This document shows positions 16,772 through 26,998 of a DNA stretch of 64,000 nucleotides, in pieces. The notes below the pieces were generated by a model. That model was not told where the DNA came from and made no database searches. It saw only the letters and a list, made by a program, of their open reading frames with translations. A program made the translations under genes and the position numbers. The stretch is from Marinobacter sp. EhC06 (GTDB taxonomy: Bacteria; Pseudomonadota; Gammaproteobacteria; Pseudomonadales; Oleiphilaceae), in contig NZ_LXYO01000023.1 in the NCBI RefSeq assembly GCF_001650915.1, positions 744,001 to 808,000 of the forward strand, given 5' to 3'. Each line of letters starts with the position of its first letter. Positions within the stretch are counted from its first letter, which is position 1.

Positions 16772-19405
16772 GTGATTCGGGTAGAACTGCCGGCGCTGAT
16801 CGGGCGCCTCAACGACATTTCACGCCAGGCGCTGGAAGCCTCCGCCGCCCTGTGCATCAGCCGCCAGGGCGCGGAAATCACTCCGGCCCATTTACTGTTC
16901 AAACTGCTGGAAACACCGTTTTCCGACGTGCGCCAGATTCTGGAGCACACCGGCATTGAGCATCAGCAACTGCAACCGCTGGTAGGCGACAGCCTGAACG
17001 GAGAGGCGCAAAGTGCTGAGCCCTACCCATCGTTCTCGCCGCTGTTGGTGGAACTGATGCAGGATGCCTGGCTGCTGGCTTCCACCGAACTGGGCCACAC
17101 CGAACTGCGTTCCGGCGCGGTATTCCTGGCCCTGCTGATGAATGCTGACCGATACCTTATGCCCCGGGTGGCACAGTTACTGGCGGACATCAACCGTGAG
17201 CAGCTGCGCAAGCAATTTGATCGGTTCACCCAGGGCTCCGCGGAGCGGCTGGAACCGAGCGAGCACGAATTCGGGCAACCGGTGGCCAGCGCGGATCTGG
17301 ACCCGCTCAAACGCTACGCCACCGACTTCACCGGACTGGCCCGGGAAGACAAACTGGACCCGGTGGTGTGCCGTGACGCCGAGATCGATCAGATGATCGA
17401 CATCCTCTGCCGCCGCCGCAAGAACAACCCTATTGTGGTGGGCGATGCCGGTGTGGGCAAAAGCGCCGTGGTGGAGGGCCTGGCTCTGCGCATCGTCAAC
17501 GGCGACGTGCCTGACCGCCTGAAAAGCGTTGAGCTCTGGACCCTGGACATGGGCGCCCTCCAGGCCGGCGCCTCGGTGAAGGGTGAGTTCGAGAAACGCC
17601 TCAAAGGCGTTATCGAAGCGGTCAAAGGCTCCGCTACCCCCATCATCCTGTTCATTGACGAAGCCCATACCCTGATTGGTGCCGGCAACAGCGAAGGCGG
17701 CTCCGATGCCGCCAACCTGCTCAAACCGGCCCTAGCCCGGGGCGAGCTGCGCACCATCGCCGCGACCACCTGGCGCGAGTACAAGAAATACTTCGAAAAG
17801 GACCCGGCCCTGAGCCGGCGTTTCCAGCCTGTGGCGCTGGATGAGCCCACACCCGGCGAAGCCGTCCACATCCTCCGTGGCCTGCGCACCGTCTATGAGA
17901 AAGCCCATCAGGTCCTGATCGCCGACAGCGCCCTGAAAGCCGCCGCCGACATGTCTGCCCGTTACCTTGCCGGCCGCCAGCTACCGGACAAAGCCATCGA
18001 CGTACTGGACACCGCCTGCGCCCGGGTCAGCCTGAATTTGAGCATGCCGCCCAGACGCCTGAGCCACGTCCGCAGCGAGCTGCATCAGCTGGCCATGGAA
18101 CAGAACCTGCTGAGCCGGGAACACACCCTGGGGCAGAGCGTGGATGCCGAACGGGAACGGGAACTGGAAAAGCGCATTGCCGGGATCACTGCCGAATCCG
18201 AAGCACTGGAACAACGCTGGAACGACCAGCGCGAGCTGGTGGCACGACTGGTGGAGATTCGGGAACAGTTGCTCACCGGCGAATCGCAGGCCGAAGCGGA
18301 TACCTCTGAATTGACCGATGGGGATACAGAAGAACGCCCGGACCTGAAAAGCGAAGCCGCCGCCATCGAGCAGGAACTGACTGAACTCCAGGCCGACGAG
18401 CCGCTGGTGCACGCCCGCGTTGACGCCAGACAGGTGGCCGAAGTCATCGCCGACTGGACCGGCATTCCAGTCAATCGAATGACCACCGACGAACTGGAGA
18501 AAATTACTCACTTGCCGGCGTATCTGCAGGAGCACATCAAAGGCCAGGACACCGCCATCGACTGCCTGCACCAGCACCTGCTCACCGCCCGCGCCGACCT
18601 GCGCCGGCCCGGCCGCCCCATGGGCGCCTTCCTGCTGGTGGGTCCCAGCGGCGTTGGCAAAACCGAAACCGTGGTACAGCTGGCCGAACTGCTCTACGGC
18701 GGCCGCCAGTTCCTCGCCACTATCAACATGTCCGAATACCAGGAAAAACACACCGTCTCCCGCCTGATCGGTTCACCTCCGGGGTACGTTGGCTTCGGCG
18801 AAGGCGGCATCCTCACCGAAGCCATCCGCCAGAAACCCTACTCCGTGGTCTTGCTCGACGAAGTCGAAAAAGCCCATCCGGAAGTCCTCAACCTGTTCTA
18901 CCAAGCGTTCGACAAGGGCGAACTGGCTGACGGCGAAGGCCGACTCATCGACTGCAAAAACGTCGTATTCTTCCTCACCTCCAACCTCGGCTACCAGACC
19001 ATCGTCAACCACGCCGAGTCCCCGGCCAGCCTGGACGAAGCCCTCTACCCGGAATTGGCCAGATTCTTCAAACCGGCCTTGCTTGCAAGAATGGAAGTGG
19101 TGCCCTACCTGCCTCTGGGCGAGGAAACCCTCAACCGAATCGTTGGCGACAAACTCCAGCGCCTGGCGGACCAGATCAAGGCCCGTTATCACACCGAAGT
19201 GGAACTTCAGGACGGCCTGATCGATGCCATCCGCAGCCGTGCGACAAGAAGCGAAAACGGCGCAAGGATGCTTGAGTCGATCATAGAGGGTGAATTGTTA
19301 CCGCCGGTTTCATTGGCGTTGCTGGAGAAACTGGCTGCGAGGGAGCCGGTGAATAGGGTGACGCTGGGGGTCGATGAGCATCGATTCGTAGGAACTGTTG
19401 CCTAA
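16772..19405 (+). CDS. tssH: T6SS sheath-recycling AAA+ ATPase TssH (ClpV)
   Basis: 877 residues from a GTG with AAGGA upstream. The N-terminal Clp repeat domain (about 1-150) is followed by two AAA modules: Walker A GDAGVGKSAV near residue 225 and Walker B ILFIDEAHTL near 292; second Walker A GPSGVGKTE near 624 and Walker B VVLLDEVEKAHP near 692. A coiled-coil middle domain lies between them. ClpV binds contracted TssB/C sheath and disassembles it. It closes the first block of T6SS genes; a hairpin repeat follows 22 bases after the stop. Confidence 0.97.
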   Translation: MIRVELPALIGRLNDISRQALEASAALCISRQGAEITPAHLLFKLLETPFSDVRQILEHTGIEHQQLQPLVGDSLNGEAQSAEPYPSFSPLLVELMQDAWLLASTELGHTELRSGAVFLALLMNADRYLMPRVAQLLADINREQLRKQFDRFTQGSAERLEPSEHEFGQPVASADLDPLKRYATDFTGLAREDKLDPVVCRDAEIDQMIDILCRRRKNNPIVVGDAGVGKSAVVEGLALRIVNGDVPDRLKSVELWTLDMGALQAGASVKGEFEKRLKGVIEAVKGSATPIILFIDEAHTLIGAGNSEGGSDAANLLKPALARGELRTIAATTWREYKKYFEKDPALSRRFQPVALDEPTPGEAVHILRGLRTVYEKAHQVLIADSALKAAADMSARYLAGRQLPDKAIDVLDTACARVSLNLSMPPRRLSHVRSELHQLAMEQNLLSREHTLGQSVDAERERELEKRIAGITAESEALEQRWNDQRELVARLVEIREQLLTGESQAEADTSELTDGDTEERPDLKSEAAAIEQELTELQADEPLVHARVDARQVAEVIADWTGIPVNRMTTDELEKITHLPAYLQEHIKGQDTAIDCLHQHLLTARADLRRPGRPMGAFLLVGPSGVGKTETVVQLAELLYGGRQFLATINMSEYQEKHTVSRLIGSPPGYVGFGEGGILTEAIRQKPYSVVLLDEVEKAHPEVLNLFYQAFDKGELADGEGRLIDCKNVVFFLTSNLGYQTIVNHAESPASLDEALYPELARFFKPALLARMEVVPYLPLGEETLNRIVGDKLQRLADQIKARYHTEVELQDGLIDAIRSRATRSENGARMLESIIEGELLPPVSLALLEKLAAREPVNRVTLGVDEHRFVGTVA

Positions 19406-19427
19406 GGCAACTGAAGCGTAGCGTAGC

Positions 19428-19607
19428 CTGCGGGGTGGCTTTCCAAAACCCTGCGGAGCCATGGGTGAAGAGCGAAAGCTCTTCACGTGTTGGCCAGGGA
19501 TGGCCAAGACAGGACCCTCACTGCGACGCAGGAGCAGTAAGCAGTGAGGGGCGGAGCGGAGCGTACAAGGATGTATTCACAGCGTGTTTTGGAAAGCCAC
19601 CCCGCAG
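19428..19607. repeat. Variable-arm hairpin repeat, copy 2 (long form, inverted)
   Basis: Perfect arms CTGCGGGGTGGC-TTTCC-AAAAC and their complement close a 180-base element. Inside are three more perfect hairpins: GTGAAGAGC-GAAA-GCTCTTCAC (19465-19486), TTGGCCA-GGGA-TGGCCAA (19490-19507) and CCCTCACTGC/GCAGTGAGGG (19515-19550). The first two have GNRA-type loops. The ends of the core match copies 3 and 4 in reverse orientation; those copies lack the three-hairpin part. It lies within the T6SS operon between tssH and its regulator. Confidence 0.85.
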
Positions 19608-19654
19608 ACTGCGCGGTCGGCGAACTCCACAACAACCCAACAGGGAAAGGAAGA

Positions 19655-21235
19655 ATGGGACGGATGCAGATGGAACTGCACACCGGCATAGACCTGGCGG
19701 TGGCCCTGATCCAGCAGGACAACCTGCCGGATCTGCTGAAAACCGCCACAAAACAGCTGGAAAACGCCTTCGGCCTGACCCGCTGCTGGGCACTCGAACT
19801 CGACCTCAGTGGCCGAACCCTGCACTGCAGCGACCTCGCCGAGCACGGCGAATTCGACTGCGGCGACTTCAGCCACCCCTTTGCCCACGTGCTGCAAACC
19901 GGCAAAGCCCGGGAACTTACCCGTGCCGCCAGCTACCGCCTCGATCACGCCGGCTTCCAGGCCCTGTTCGAGGCCAGCGACCGTCCCCGTTCCCTGTGGC
20001 TCGAGCCCCTCACCGGTAATGATGGCCGAACCCTGGGGATGCTCGTCCTGTGTCGGGACGAACCCGACTGGAACGGCATTACCGGCCAGCCTCTGTATTG
20101 TGGCCTACGACAACTGCTGGTTCATCAATGGATTACCCAGCTTCAGAGCCGCGACCAGGTCTGGCAGCGCCGCCTGCTCAAGCGGTCACTGGATCATTTG
20201 CACGACGCCGAAACCGTTCGCACCCGGTGCGAACAACTGGCCCGAACCCTGGTTGGCAATTCCCAGGCCATGACCAGCCTCCGGGCCCAGATCGTCCGGG
20301 CCGCCGGCAGCCAACTGTCCGTTTTGGTGCAGGGTGAAACCGGCTGTGGCAAGGATGTGGTCGCCCGCGGTATCCATGAACTGTCCGACCGGGCCGATGG
20401 TCCAATGGTGGTGGTCAACTGCGCCGCGATTCCCGATACCCTCCTGGAAAGCGAACTTTTCGGGCATACCAGGGGAGCGTTCTCAGGCGCCGACCGGGAC
20501 AAGCAGGGGCTTCTGGCACAGGCCAACGGCGGCACCCTGTTCCTGGATGAAATCGGCGACATGCCCTTGGCCCTGCAGTCGAAGCTGCTCCGGGTGTTGG
20601 AGAGCCGTCAGTTCCGCCCACTGGGCGCCCGTGAGGAACAGCATTCCGATTTTCGCCTGGTAGCTGCCACCCACCAGCCGCTGCAGGCAGGTATCGAAGA
20701 CGGCAGCTTCCGGCGGGACCTGTTTTATCGCCTGAGCCAGTTTCCGCTGCGGGTGACGCCCTTGCGGGAGCGCCCCGACGACCTCGAAGCCCTGAGCCGT
20801 CACTTTATCCGCCTGTATACCGAGCGTGAGGGTAGCGGGCCCATGGGCATTTCCAGCCACGCTCTGCACCTGCTGGCCGGATACGACTTCCCGGGAAATG
20901 TCCGTGAGCTGCGCAACATCATTGAACTGGCCTGTCTGCAAACTCCGGGCGGTGACGATATCCAGCCGGAAGTTCTGAGGATTAATGACCTGTTTGAAGA
21001 GTCCGATGGCTGGACCAGCGCACCCTGGGATGTCAGGGACAGAAATCCCGTGGATCTACCCGCTGTGGAAGAGATCCGGGATCTTAAAGCCGCGGCACAG
21101 GCCTTTGAAGCGGCGATTATTCGCGAGCGATTGCGCCAGTATGGTGGCAACCGAGCCCAGGCGGCGGAGAGCCTCGGCCTGCCAAAGCGGACCCTGGCCC
21201 ACAAGTGCCTAAAGTACCAGGTGACAGAGTCATGA
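19655..21235 (+). CDS. vasH: Sigma-54-dependent T6SS transcription activator (VasH type)
   Basis: 526 residues from the ATG at 19655, preceded by GGAAAGGAAG; further upstream the frame only crosses the repeat. The N-terminal sensory region (about 1-190) is GAF-like. The AAA+ domain has Walker A GETGCGKD (about 227), the sigma-54 contact loop as GAFSGA in place of the usual GAFTGA (about 274) and Walker B LFLDEIGDMP (about 294). The C-terminal Fis-type helix-turn-helix is NRAQAAESLGLPKRTLAHKC. In Vibrio and Pseudomonas H2-type systems VasH/Sfa activates hcp operons elsewhere, which fits the lack of hcp here. Confidence 0.88.
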   Translation: MGRMQMELHTGIDLAVALIQQDNLPDLLKTATKQLENAFGLTRCWALELDLSGRTLHCSDLAEHGEFDCGDFSHPFAHVLQTGKARELTRAASYRLDHAGFQALFEASDRPRSLWLEPLTGNDGRTLGMLVLCRDEPDWNGITGQPLYCGLRQLLVHQWITQLQSRDQVWQRRLLKRSLDHLHDAETVRTRCEQLARTLVGNSQAMTSLRAQIVRAAGSQLSVLVQGETGCGKDVVARGIHELSDRADGPMVVVNCAAIPDTLLESELFGHTRGAFSGADRDKQGLLAQANGGTLFLDEIGDMPLALQSKLLRVLESRQFRPLGAREEQHSDFRLVAATHQPLQAGIEDGSFRRDLFYRLSQFPLRVTPLRERPDDLEALSRHFIRLYTEREGSGPMGISSHALHLLAGYDFPGNVRELRNIIELACLQTPGGDDIQPEVLRINDLFEESDGWTSAPWDVRDRNPVDLPAVEEIRDLKAAAQAFEAAIIRERLRQYGGNRAQAAESLGLPKRTLAHKCLKYQVTES

Positions 21236-21879
21236 TTCCCCGAAGAGTGCGATTAACCGATGGTGTTGCAGCGGCATTGGCGCTGGTTTCACTGGTGTCC
21301 AATGCCTGCGCTGGCCAGCTTGAGGATGCCCGCCTCTGTACCAGTGAGCCCCAGCGACTTGAACGGCTGGCCTGCTTTGACGAGGTTTTTGGTACCCCCC
21401 TGGCGGCATCCGGCAAGGAACTTGCGGCCCCGGATGCCCGGCGATCCGAGCGATGGCGACAGGCATACGCCAGCCTTGATGCAGAAAATGCCGGTGCCGG
21501 TGTGCTTTACCGGAATACCGGGCGAGCAGCTGGCCAACTGGTGACGGTTCCCGCTTTGGGGATTCAACCTCCCAGACCTCTGCTGGCCCTTCAGTGCCAC
21601 AACAACATTACTGAACTCACGCTGATGCTGCCTGAGGCAATGGACGAGGAGCGGGTTCAACTGGGGTTTGGCCGGGGACAGACCGTCTGGCGGGTGCGGG
21701 ACAACGGTTTCGTGCTCAGCGGCGGCCGGGGACTGCCAGCCATTCGTACCGTGAAAGCCATGATCGACGGCACAGAGGCCCGCATTGACTCGCCCAACAG
21801 TCGCATTGATGGCCTGCTGTTTGATCTCTCGGGATACCGCCGGGCAATCGAGCCGCTACGCGAGACCTGTGGCTGGTAA
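21232..21879 (+). CDS. vasI: T6SS-associated periplasmic protein VasI (TagO)
   Basis: 215 residues. It overlaps the regulator stop (ATGA). A signal peptide precedes ACAGQLEDARLC; the VasI/TagO family features are the paired cysteines in DARLCTSEPQRLERLACFDEVFG and the WRVRDNGFVLSGGRGLPAI segment, followed by the DGLLFDLSGYRRAIEPLRETC ending. Its role in secretion is poorly defined; it is regularly placed next to vasH and tssA. The family assignment rests on these motifs and on position. Confidence 0.82.
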   Translation: MIPRRVRLTDGVAAALALVSLVSNACAGQLEDARLCTSEPQRLERLACFDEVFGTPLAASGKELAAPDARRSERWRQAYASLDAENAGAGVLYRNTGRAAGQLVTVPALGIQPPRPLLALQCHNNITELTLMLPEAMDEERVQLGFGRGQTVWRVRDNGFVLSGGRGLPAIRTVKAMIDGTEARIDSPNSRIDGLLFDLSGYRRAIEPLRETCGW

Positions 21880-21913
21880 ATGCCGGCTGAACACAGCGAT
21901 TCAGGACAGCAAC

Positions 21914-23350
21914 ATGCAGATCATTGAGCAACATCCCTACGTTGAACAGGTTGTCTCACCATTGCCCGGCGATTCCGGTGTCGGCGAGGCACTCGGAGAC
22001 GATGCAACGCTCGAATTTCTGGAAAACGAGATCATGAAGGTGGGCTCTCTGGCCCATACCGATATCGATTGGAGCAAGGTTGAAAGCGATGCCCTGACGA
22101 TTCTCTCGGACCGCAGCAAGGATCTGAAAGTGCTCGGTTTTCTGCTGATCGCCCTGCAACGTGGCGGCGACGGTGAACGGTTCGCACTGTCTCTGTACCT
22201 GCTGCATCGGATCCTGGACGAATGGTGGGAGCAGGCCTGGCCGTATCCCGGGGACAAGGGCAAGCGGGCCCGCAAGATGATGTTCACCCAGATGCTCCAG
22301 CGTGCCGGCAAAGGCGTAGACGCCCTGGCGTTCGATGGCAGTGTTGGCGACGGTCGGGCTTTCTGCCTTGAACTTCTGGCCAGATTGATGGACCAGGCCG
22401 CTGGCCGGGAACTGCCGGAGGGGTCACTGCAGGATCTTAAACGGGCAATTGAAAAGCTGCCCAGTGTTAACGACGCCACGGCAGCCCCCGAAACCCGTCC
22501 GCAGGCAGGGCAGGTCGGCCAGGATTCGGGAACTGAAACGCCAGAGCAGAAACCCGCACCGTCGAAGCCTTCCTTGGGGGCACTCACCCTGGACCCGGGT
22601 GATGAGCGAGCAACCCGGCAGAGCCTTCTGAAAGTCGCGGACATGCTCACCGAAACCGGGCCGGACCAGCCTCTGGGGTACCAGGTCCGCCGGTATGCTA
22701 TCTGGCAGAACATCACCACGGTACCGCCGACACGAGACGGAAAGCGCACCGATCTTGCCGCCGTGAGTGCCGATCGTGTGGCTGACTATCGGGAAGCCCT
22801 GGAAAAATCCGCAGACCTGGCGTTGTGGCAGAAAATCGAGCAGAGCCTGTCGGTCAGTCCATTCTGGCTGGACGGCCATTGGCTAAGTGCCCGGGTCGCA
22901 ACGGCCCTTGGCCACCACGCCTGCGCAGAGGCAATCCGTGTGTCTGCAAAGGAGTTTGTCGAGCGCCTTGCCCAGTTGCCGGAGCTCACCTTCAACGATG
23001 GCACGCCGTTCCTCTCCCGCGAGGCGGAAGAGTGGCTCTGGTCCGCGCCGGCGATCGGTGGTTCCGCCGGCAGCGCCAACGCCTGGGAGCAGGCTTATGA
23101 CAAAGCTCGGGATCTGGTTTCACAAAAGGGACTGGCTGCCGGGATGCAACTTCTGGAGGACGGGCTGGCGGAAGCGAGAGAGCCAAGAGACCGCTTTTAC
23201 TGGCGTCTTGCCAGCGCCCGATTGATGAAAGACGCAGGCCTGAAATCACTGGCGACGCAGCAGATTCAGGATCTGCAAACGCAGGTTCGCGGGCTGGCTC
23301 TCGAGGACTGGGAGCCCGCTCTGATCAGGCAGCTTGAAAAGCTGGGCTGA
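21914..23350 (+). CDS. tssA: T6SS assembly protein TssA (VasJ type)
   Basis: 478 residues from the ATG at 21914 (MQIIEQHPYVEQVVSPLPGD); the open frame extends 43 codons upstream through the end of vasI and is not supported. The N-terminal ImpA domain has DIDWSKVESDALTIL and LYLLHRILDEWWEQAWP with the PYPGDKGKRARK segment. A linker rich in Pro, Gln and Ala (about 200-235) is followed by the VasJ C-terminal domain (QPLGYQVRRYAIWQNI, FWLDGHWLSARVA). TssA primes and coordinates tube and sheath polymerisation at the baseplate or the distal end. Confidence 0.92.
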   Translation: MQIIEQHPYVEQVVSPLPGDSGVGEALGDDATLEFLENEIMKVGSLAHTDIDWSKVESDALTILSDRSKDLKVLGFLLIALQRGGDGERFALSLYLLHRILDEWWEQAWPYPGDKGKRARKMMFTQMLQRAGKGVDALAFDGSVGDGRAFCLELLARLMDQAAGRELPEGSLQDLKRAIEKLPSVNDATAAPETRPQAGQVGQDSGTETPEQKPAPSKPSLGALTLDPGDERATRQSLLKVADMLTETGPDQPLGYQVRRYAIWQNITTVPPTRDGKRTDLAAVSADRVADYREALEKSADLALWQKIEQSLSVSPFWLDGHWLSARVATALGHHACAEAIRVSAKEFVERLAQLPELTFNDGTPFLSREAEEWLWSAPAIGGSAGSANAWEQAYDKARDLVSQKGLAAGMQLLEDGLAEAREPRDRFYWRLASARLMKDAGLKSLATQQIQDLQTQVRGLALEDWEPALIRQLEKLG

Positions 23351-23382
23351 TCCCCGGAGCACACCAAGGAATCACATCAGGA

Positions 23383-26300
23383 ATGGAAACCATGTGGAGA
23401 AAAGCTTTACTTATCGGTCGCTGGCTTCTGCCATACCTTAAAAACGCAGCCCCGGTCACCCTGACACTCGGCGTTATCGCCTTGCTGGTGGCCACCTGGT
23501 GGCTGGGGCCGCGCTGGGAACTCAATGGTGAGTTTCCATTAGCGGCCTGGCAGATGCGGGCCCTGGTAACCCTGGGCGTTGTCCTTGTGGTCGCGATGAT
23601 GTGGGGCATGGTGCTGGCGCGCCGCCTGCGCAAGGTGAACGTCCGGCAGGCCGAAGCGCAGAAGGAACAGGAAGATCCGATTCTGCCCATGGAGCGCAAG
23701 CAGCAGCGCCTGCTGGATCGTCAGCTGGCGGCCCTGAAAAGCAACCTCCCCGGCCGCAAAGGCATTTACCGGCTGCCCTGGTATCTGGTGATGGGCCTTG
23801 AGGATGCTGGCAAGACCAGCCTGATTCAACGGTCCGGGCAGACCTACACGCTCACCAACGTAACCCGCAACAATCGGGTGGATCGCAATGCCTTCGGTTT
23901 TGACTGGTGGATCGGCGATGAAGGCGTGCTTATCGATCCGGATGGTGAACTGCTGAGCCAGAGTCAGGGTGAGGGCGCGGGCGCGGAGATCCAGCAGCGT
24001 CTTTGGCATCATTTCATCGCCTGGCTGGAGCGAAATCGTCCTCAACGTCCTCTGAACGGGGTGGTGCTGGCCATAGATCTGGCCAGTCTCAGCGTGGCAG
24101 ACTCCGGCCAGAGGCGGGACCGGGCCATCCTGTTGCGCACGCGCTTGCGGGAACTGATGGAGCAGATCGGCTCCCGCCTGCCCGTTTATGTCACCTTCAC
24201 CAAGATGGACCTGCTTTACGGTTTTGGCCCGCTCGTGCGGACCCTGAGTAAGCAGGACAAGGAGCAGGCCCTGGGCTTCACCTTCAGACTCGAAGGCCAG
24301 ATAGATAACGACGATTGGCTGAACCAGTTCGCTGACCGATACACCGCCATGGTTGAGCGGCTTACCGATCGCTTGCCGGATGTTCTGGCCAATACCCGGG
24401 ATGCCGAGGAGCGGGCAGCGGCCTATTCCTTTACCCGCCAGCTTGCAGGCCTGAAGCCTGTTCTGGAGCATTTCCTGACCGACCTGCTGTCTGCGGATGT
24501 GTTCTCGACACCGGCGATGGTTCGCGGCACCTACTTCACCTCGGTGTTGCAGGAGGGCGTGCCGGAAGATGCCTTTGTCTCGGCAGCTGCCGCAAACTAC
24601 CAGATTGCCGGGCCCATTCAGCCTGCCCAACGGGCAGGGCAGTCCGCCACCCTGTTTACCCGGGCACTGTTCCCCGAGATCATCTATCCGGAGGCTGGCC
24701 TGGCCGGTGATAACCGACGGGTGATTCAGTCCAGGCAACGCCGGCTGGCCGTGGCCGCCGTGGTGGCTGTTTGTGCCGGTGCGGGTATGACCGCCGGCTG
24801 GCAGCATTTCTTTATCAAGAATGCAGAGGCCGCTGCCGCCGTGGAAGCCCGTGTTCAGGGCTTTATCGATAACTGGCAGCCGGTGGGCTTTGAACCGGAC
24901 AACACCGGCCGGAACCTGCTCGGTCCGCTGGATGAACTTCGTGAGGCAACGCTGGCCTTTGGCGACCATCGCCGGAACTGGCCGTTGCTCAGTGATATGG
25001 GCCTGTACCGTGGCCATGAGGTGGGCCCGGAAGTTGAGGAATCCTACCTGGATATGCTGGCATACCAATATTTGCCAGCCCTGATGTTCGGTGTGATGGC
25101 CGAGATGGGTCAGGCGCCGGACAATAGCACTGAGCGCCTGGAGCATCTGCGGGTGTTGCGCATGCTGTATGACGCCAGTGGTCGTCGGGACGATATTGTG
25201 ACCCGCTACATGCAGAACCACTGGCAGGAGGCGTTCCCCGGCCAGAGTGAACTGCAGCAGCGGCTACTGGGTCATCTGGACTATGCCATGGCGCATACCG
25301 ATCTGGCACAGCTAACTCGCCAGGGCGATGCGGTTGCCGATATGACCCTGGCGCCGTTTCGTAGCAGTGTCGAGTGGGCACAACATGAGCTTGGTCGGAT
25401 TGCCACGCCAGACCGGGTCTATCGGGATCTGGAAATTGAAGCAGAACAGGAATTCCGGGCACCGTTGGAACTGGCCCGGGCATCCGGGCCGGCATTCAGC
25501 ACGGTGTTCACCCGGCTGGATGGCTATGGCGAGCCGTCGGACTCGGGAGCAGCGGTGGAAGAAGATCCATTGACCATCCCCGCGTTGCTGACCCGGGAGG
25601 GACTGGAAAAATGGTTCCTGCGCAAGTCCGGCTCGGTAACGGAGCTGGCTCTGGTGGACGCCTGGGTGCTGGGCCGCCGGGACAACGTTGACTTCAGCAA
25701 GGTGGATGAAGCCAGACTGCTGGCCAGTTTGCAGACCCTCTATGCCGAGCACTATGCCGAGGCCTGGCGTACTGCCTTGAGCCGCATCGATATTCAGCGG
25801 TTTGAGGACCTGAACCACGGCGTACGTATTCTGGAGAGCCTGACCAGCGGCCACGAGCCCCTGGCAAGCCTGCTCGGGCAGGTTCGCCATAACACGCGTC
25901 TTGTGCCTTCGGCAGAAGGGGAGAGTGCCGCAGCCCGGGAGCTTCTGGAGCAGTCGCCCCATTTTCGCATGTTGCAGGATATTGAACGGCAGTTTGCGGA
26001 GCTCAACCAGTTGACCCGGGAAAATGGCGATCAGCCAACCGGGCTTGAACAGATCATGCTGGTGGTCGGGGAACTTCACGAGTACATGCGCAACATCCAG
26101 GAAGCGCCAGACAAGGGCAAGGCTGCGTTGGCCGCCGCCCGGGCCCGCATGGGCCTGCAGGGAGCCGACCCGATCTTCACCCTGCAGCGCATGGCCGACA
26201 ACCAGCCGGAGCCCCTGAACCGGCTGCTGACCCGGTTGGCCACGGAAAGCTGGCGGGTGGTTCTGGACCAGGCGGTGGCGCAGCTGGAGCGTGAGTGGTA

Positions 26301-26976
26301 TCGCGAGGTGTATCAGCCTTTTCAGCAGAATCTGGCCCGCCACTATCCGTTTAATCCGGACTCCGGGCGGGATGTTGCACTGCAGGACTTTGAACGGTTC
26401 TTTGCCCCGGGCGGCGTATTGGACGCCTTCTATCAGGACAACCTGAAACTGTTCCTCGAGGATCACCCGGAACAAGTGGGTGATGCCCGACGTGCCGGCC
26501 TGGTGCGCGGTGCGGTACTGACTTCCCTGGAAAATGCCGACCAAATCCGCAGGGCCTATTTTACCCGGGGTGGTTCCCTGGATGTGGAGTTCGCGCTGGA
26601 ACCGCTCAATCTCTCAGCCAACAAACGCCGCAGCGTGGTGAATGTGGATGGCCAACTGGTCGAGTTCAGCCACGGCCCGCGCCAGAGCATTCCGCTGGTC
26701 TGGCCCAATACCCTGCGGGACTCTGTTGAGAGCCGTATTACCCTGGTGCCGGTCCAGGTGAACCGTTCACCCCGCAGCCTCTCGGAAAGCGGCCCCTGGG
26801 CCCTGTTCCGACTGCTCGATAAAGCCGACATTACCGGCGTGAGCAGCAGCGCGGTGGATGTCCGGTTCCGGGTTGACGACGGGGAGATGCGTTATCGCCT
26901 CCACGCGGCCAGCAATACCAACCCGTTCACACAGCAACTACTGGCGGGGTACCGCATACCCCGCAGCTTGTATTAA
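23383..26976 (+). CDS. tssM: T6SS inner-membrane complex protein TssM (IcmF)
   Basis: 1197 residues. Two N-terminal membrane helices (about 22-45 and 60-82) precede a cytoplasmic NTPase-like domain with an intact Walker A, GLEDAGKTSL (about 141-150), and the PWYLVMG strand before it. A third helix (about 452-475, LAVAAVVAVCAGAGMTAGW) leads into the large periplasmic domain; the C-terminal part VEFSHGPRQSIPLVWP and the TWALFRLLD-like GPWALFRLLDKADI segment contacts TssJ. An ATG three codons later is an equally good start. TssM spans the periplasm from TssL to TssJ. Confidence 0.96.
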   Translation: METMWRKALLIGRWLLPYLKNAAPVTLTLGVIALLVATWWLGPRWELNGEFPLAAWQMRALVTLGVVLVVAMMWGMVLARRLRKVNVRQAEAQKEQEDPILPMERKQQRLLDRQLAALKSNLPGRKGIYRLPWYLVMGLEDAGKTSLIQRSGQTYTLTNVTRNNRVDRNAFGFDWWIGDEGVLIDPDGELLSQSQGEGAGAEIQQRLWHHFIAWLERNRPQRPLNGVVLAIDLASLSVADSGQRRDRAILLRTRLRELMEQIGSRLPVYVTFTKMDLLYGFGPLVRTLSKQDKEQALGFTFRLEGQIDNDDWLNQFADRYTAMVERLTDRLPDVLANTRDAEERAAAYSFTRQLAGLKPVLEHFLTDLLSADVFSTPAMVRGTYFTSVLQEGVPEDAFVSAAAANYQIAGPIQPAQRAGQSATLFTRALFPEIIYPEAGLAGDNRRVIQSRQRRLAVAAVVAVCAGAGMTAGWQHFFIKNAEAAAAVEARVQGFIDNWQPVGFEPDNTGRNLLGPLDELREATLAFGDHRRNWPLLSDMGLYRGHEVGPEVEESYLDMLAYQYLPALMFGVMAEMGQAPDNSTERLEHLRVLRMLYDASGRRDDIVTRYMQNHWQEAFPGQSELQQRLLGHLDYAMAHTDLAQLTRQGDAVADMTLAPFRSSVEWAQHELGRIATPDRVYRDLEIEAEQEFRAPLELARASGPAFSTVFTRLDGYGEPSDSGAAVEEDPLTIPALLTREGLEKWFLRKSGSVTELALVDAWVLGRRDNVDFSKVDEARLLASLQTLYAEHYAEAWRTALSRIDIQRFEDLNHGVRILESLTSGHEPLASLLGQVRHNTRLVPSAEGESAAARELLEQSPHFRMLQDIERQFAELNQLTRENGDQPTGLEQIMLVVGELHEYMRNIQEAPDKGKAALAAARARMGLQGADPIFTLQRMADNQPEPLNRLLTRLATESWRVVLDQAVAQLEREWYREVYQPFQQNLARHYPFNPDSGRDVALQDFERFFAPGGVLDAFYQDNLKLFLEDHPEQVGDARRAGLVRGAVLTSLENADQIRRAYFTRGGSLDVEFALEPLNLSANKRRSVVNVDGQLVEFSHGPRQSIPLVWPNTLRDSVESRITLVPVQVNRSPRSLSESGPWALFRLLDKADITGVSSSAVDVRFRVDDGEMRYRLHAASNTNPFTQQLLAGYRIPRSLY

Positions 26977-26998
26977 ACTCTTTCAGTACACTAGGGCC

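Noticed and set aside
23539..25221. Long open frame (560 codons) on the minus strand
   Set aside because: Antisense to tssM; its composition and lack of any motif fit a frame that is open because of codon bias in GC-rich coding DNA.
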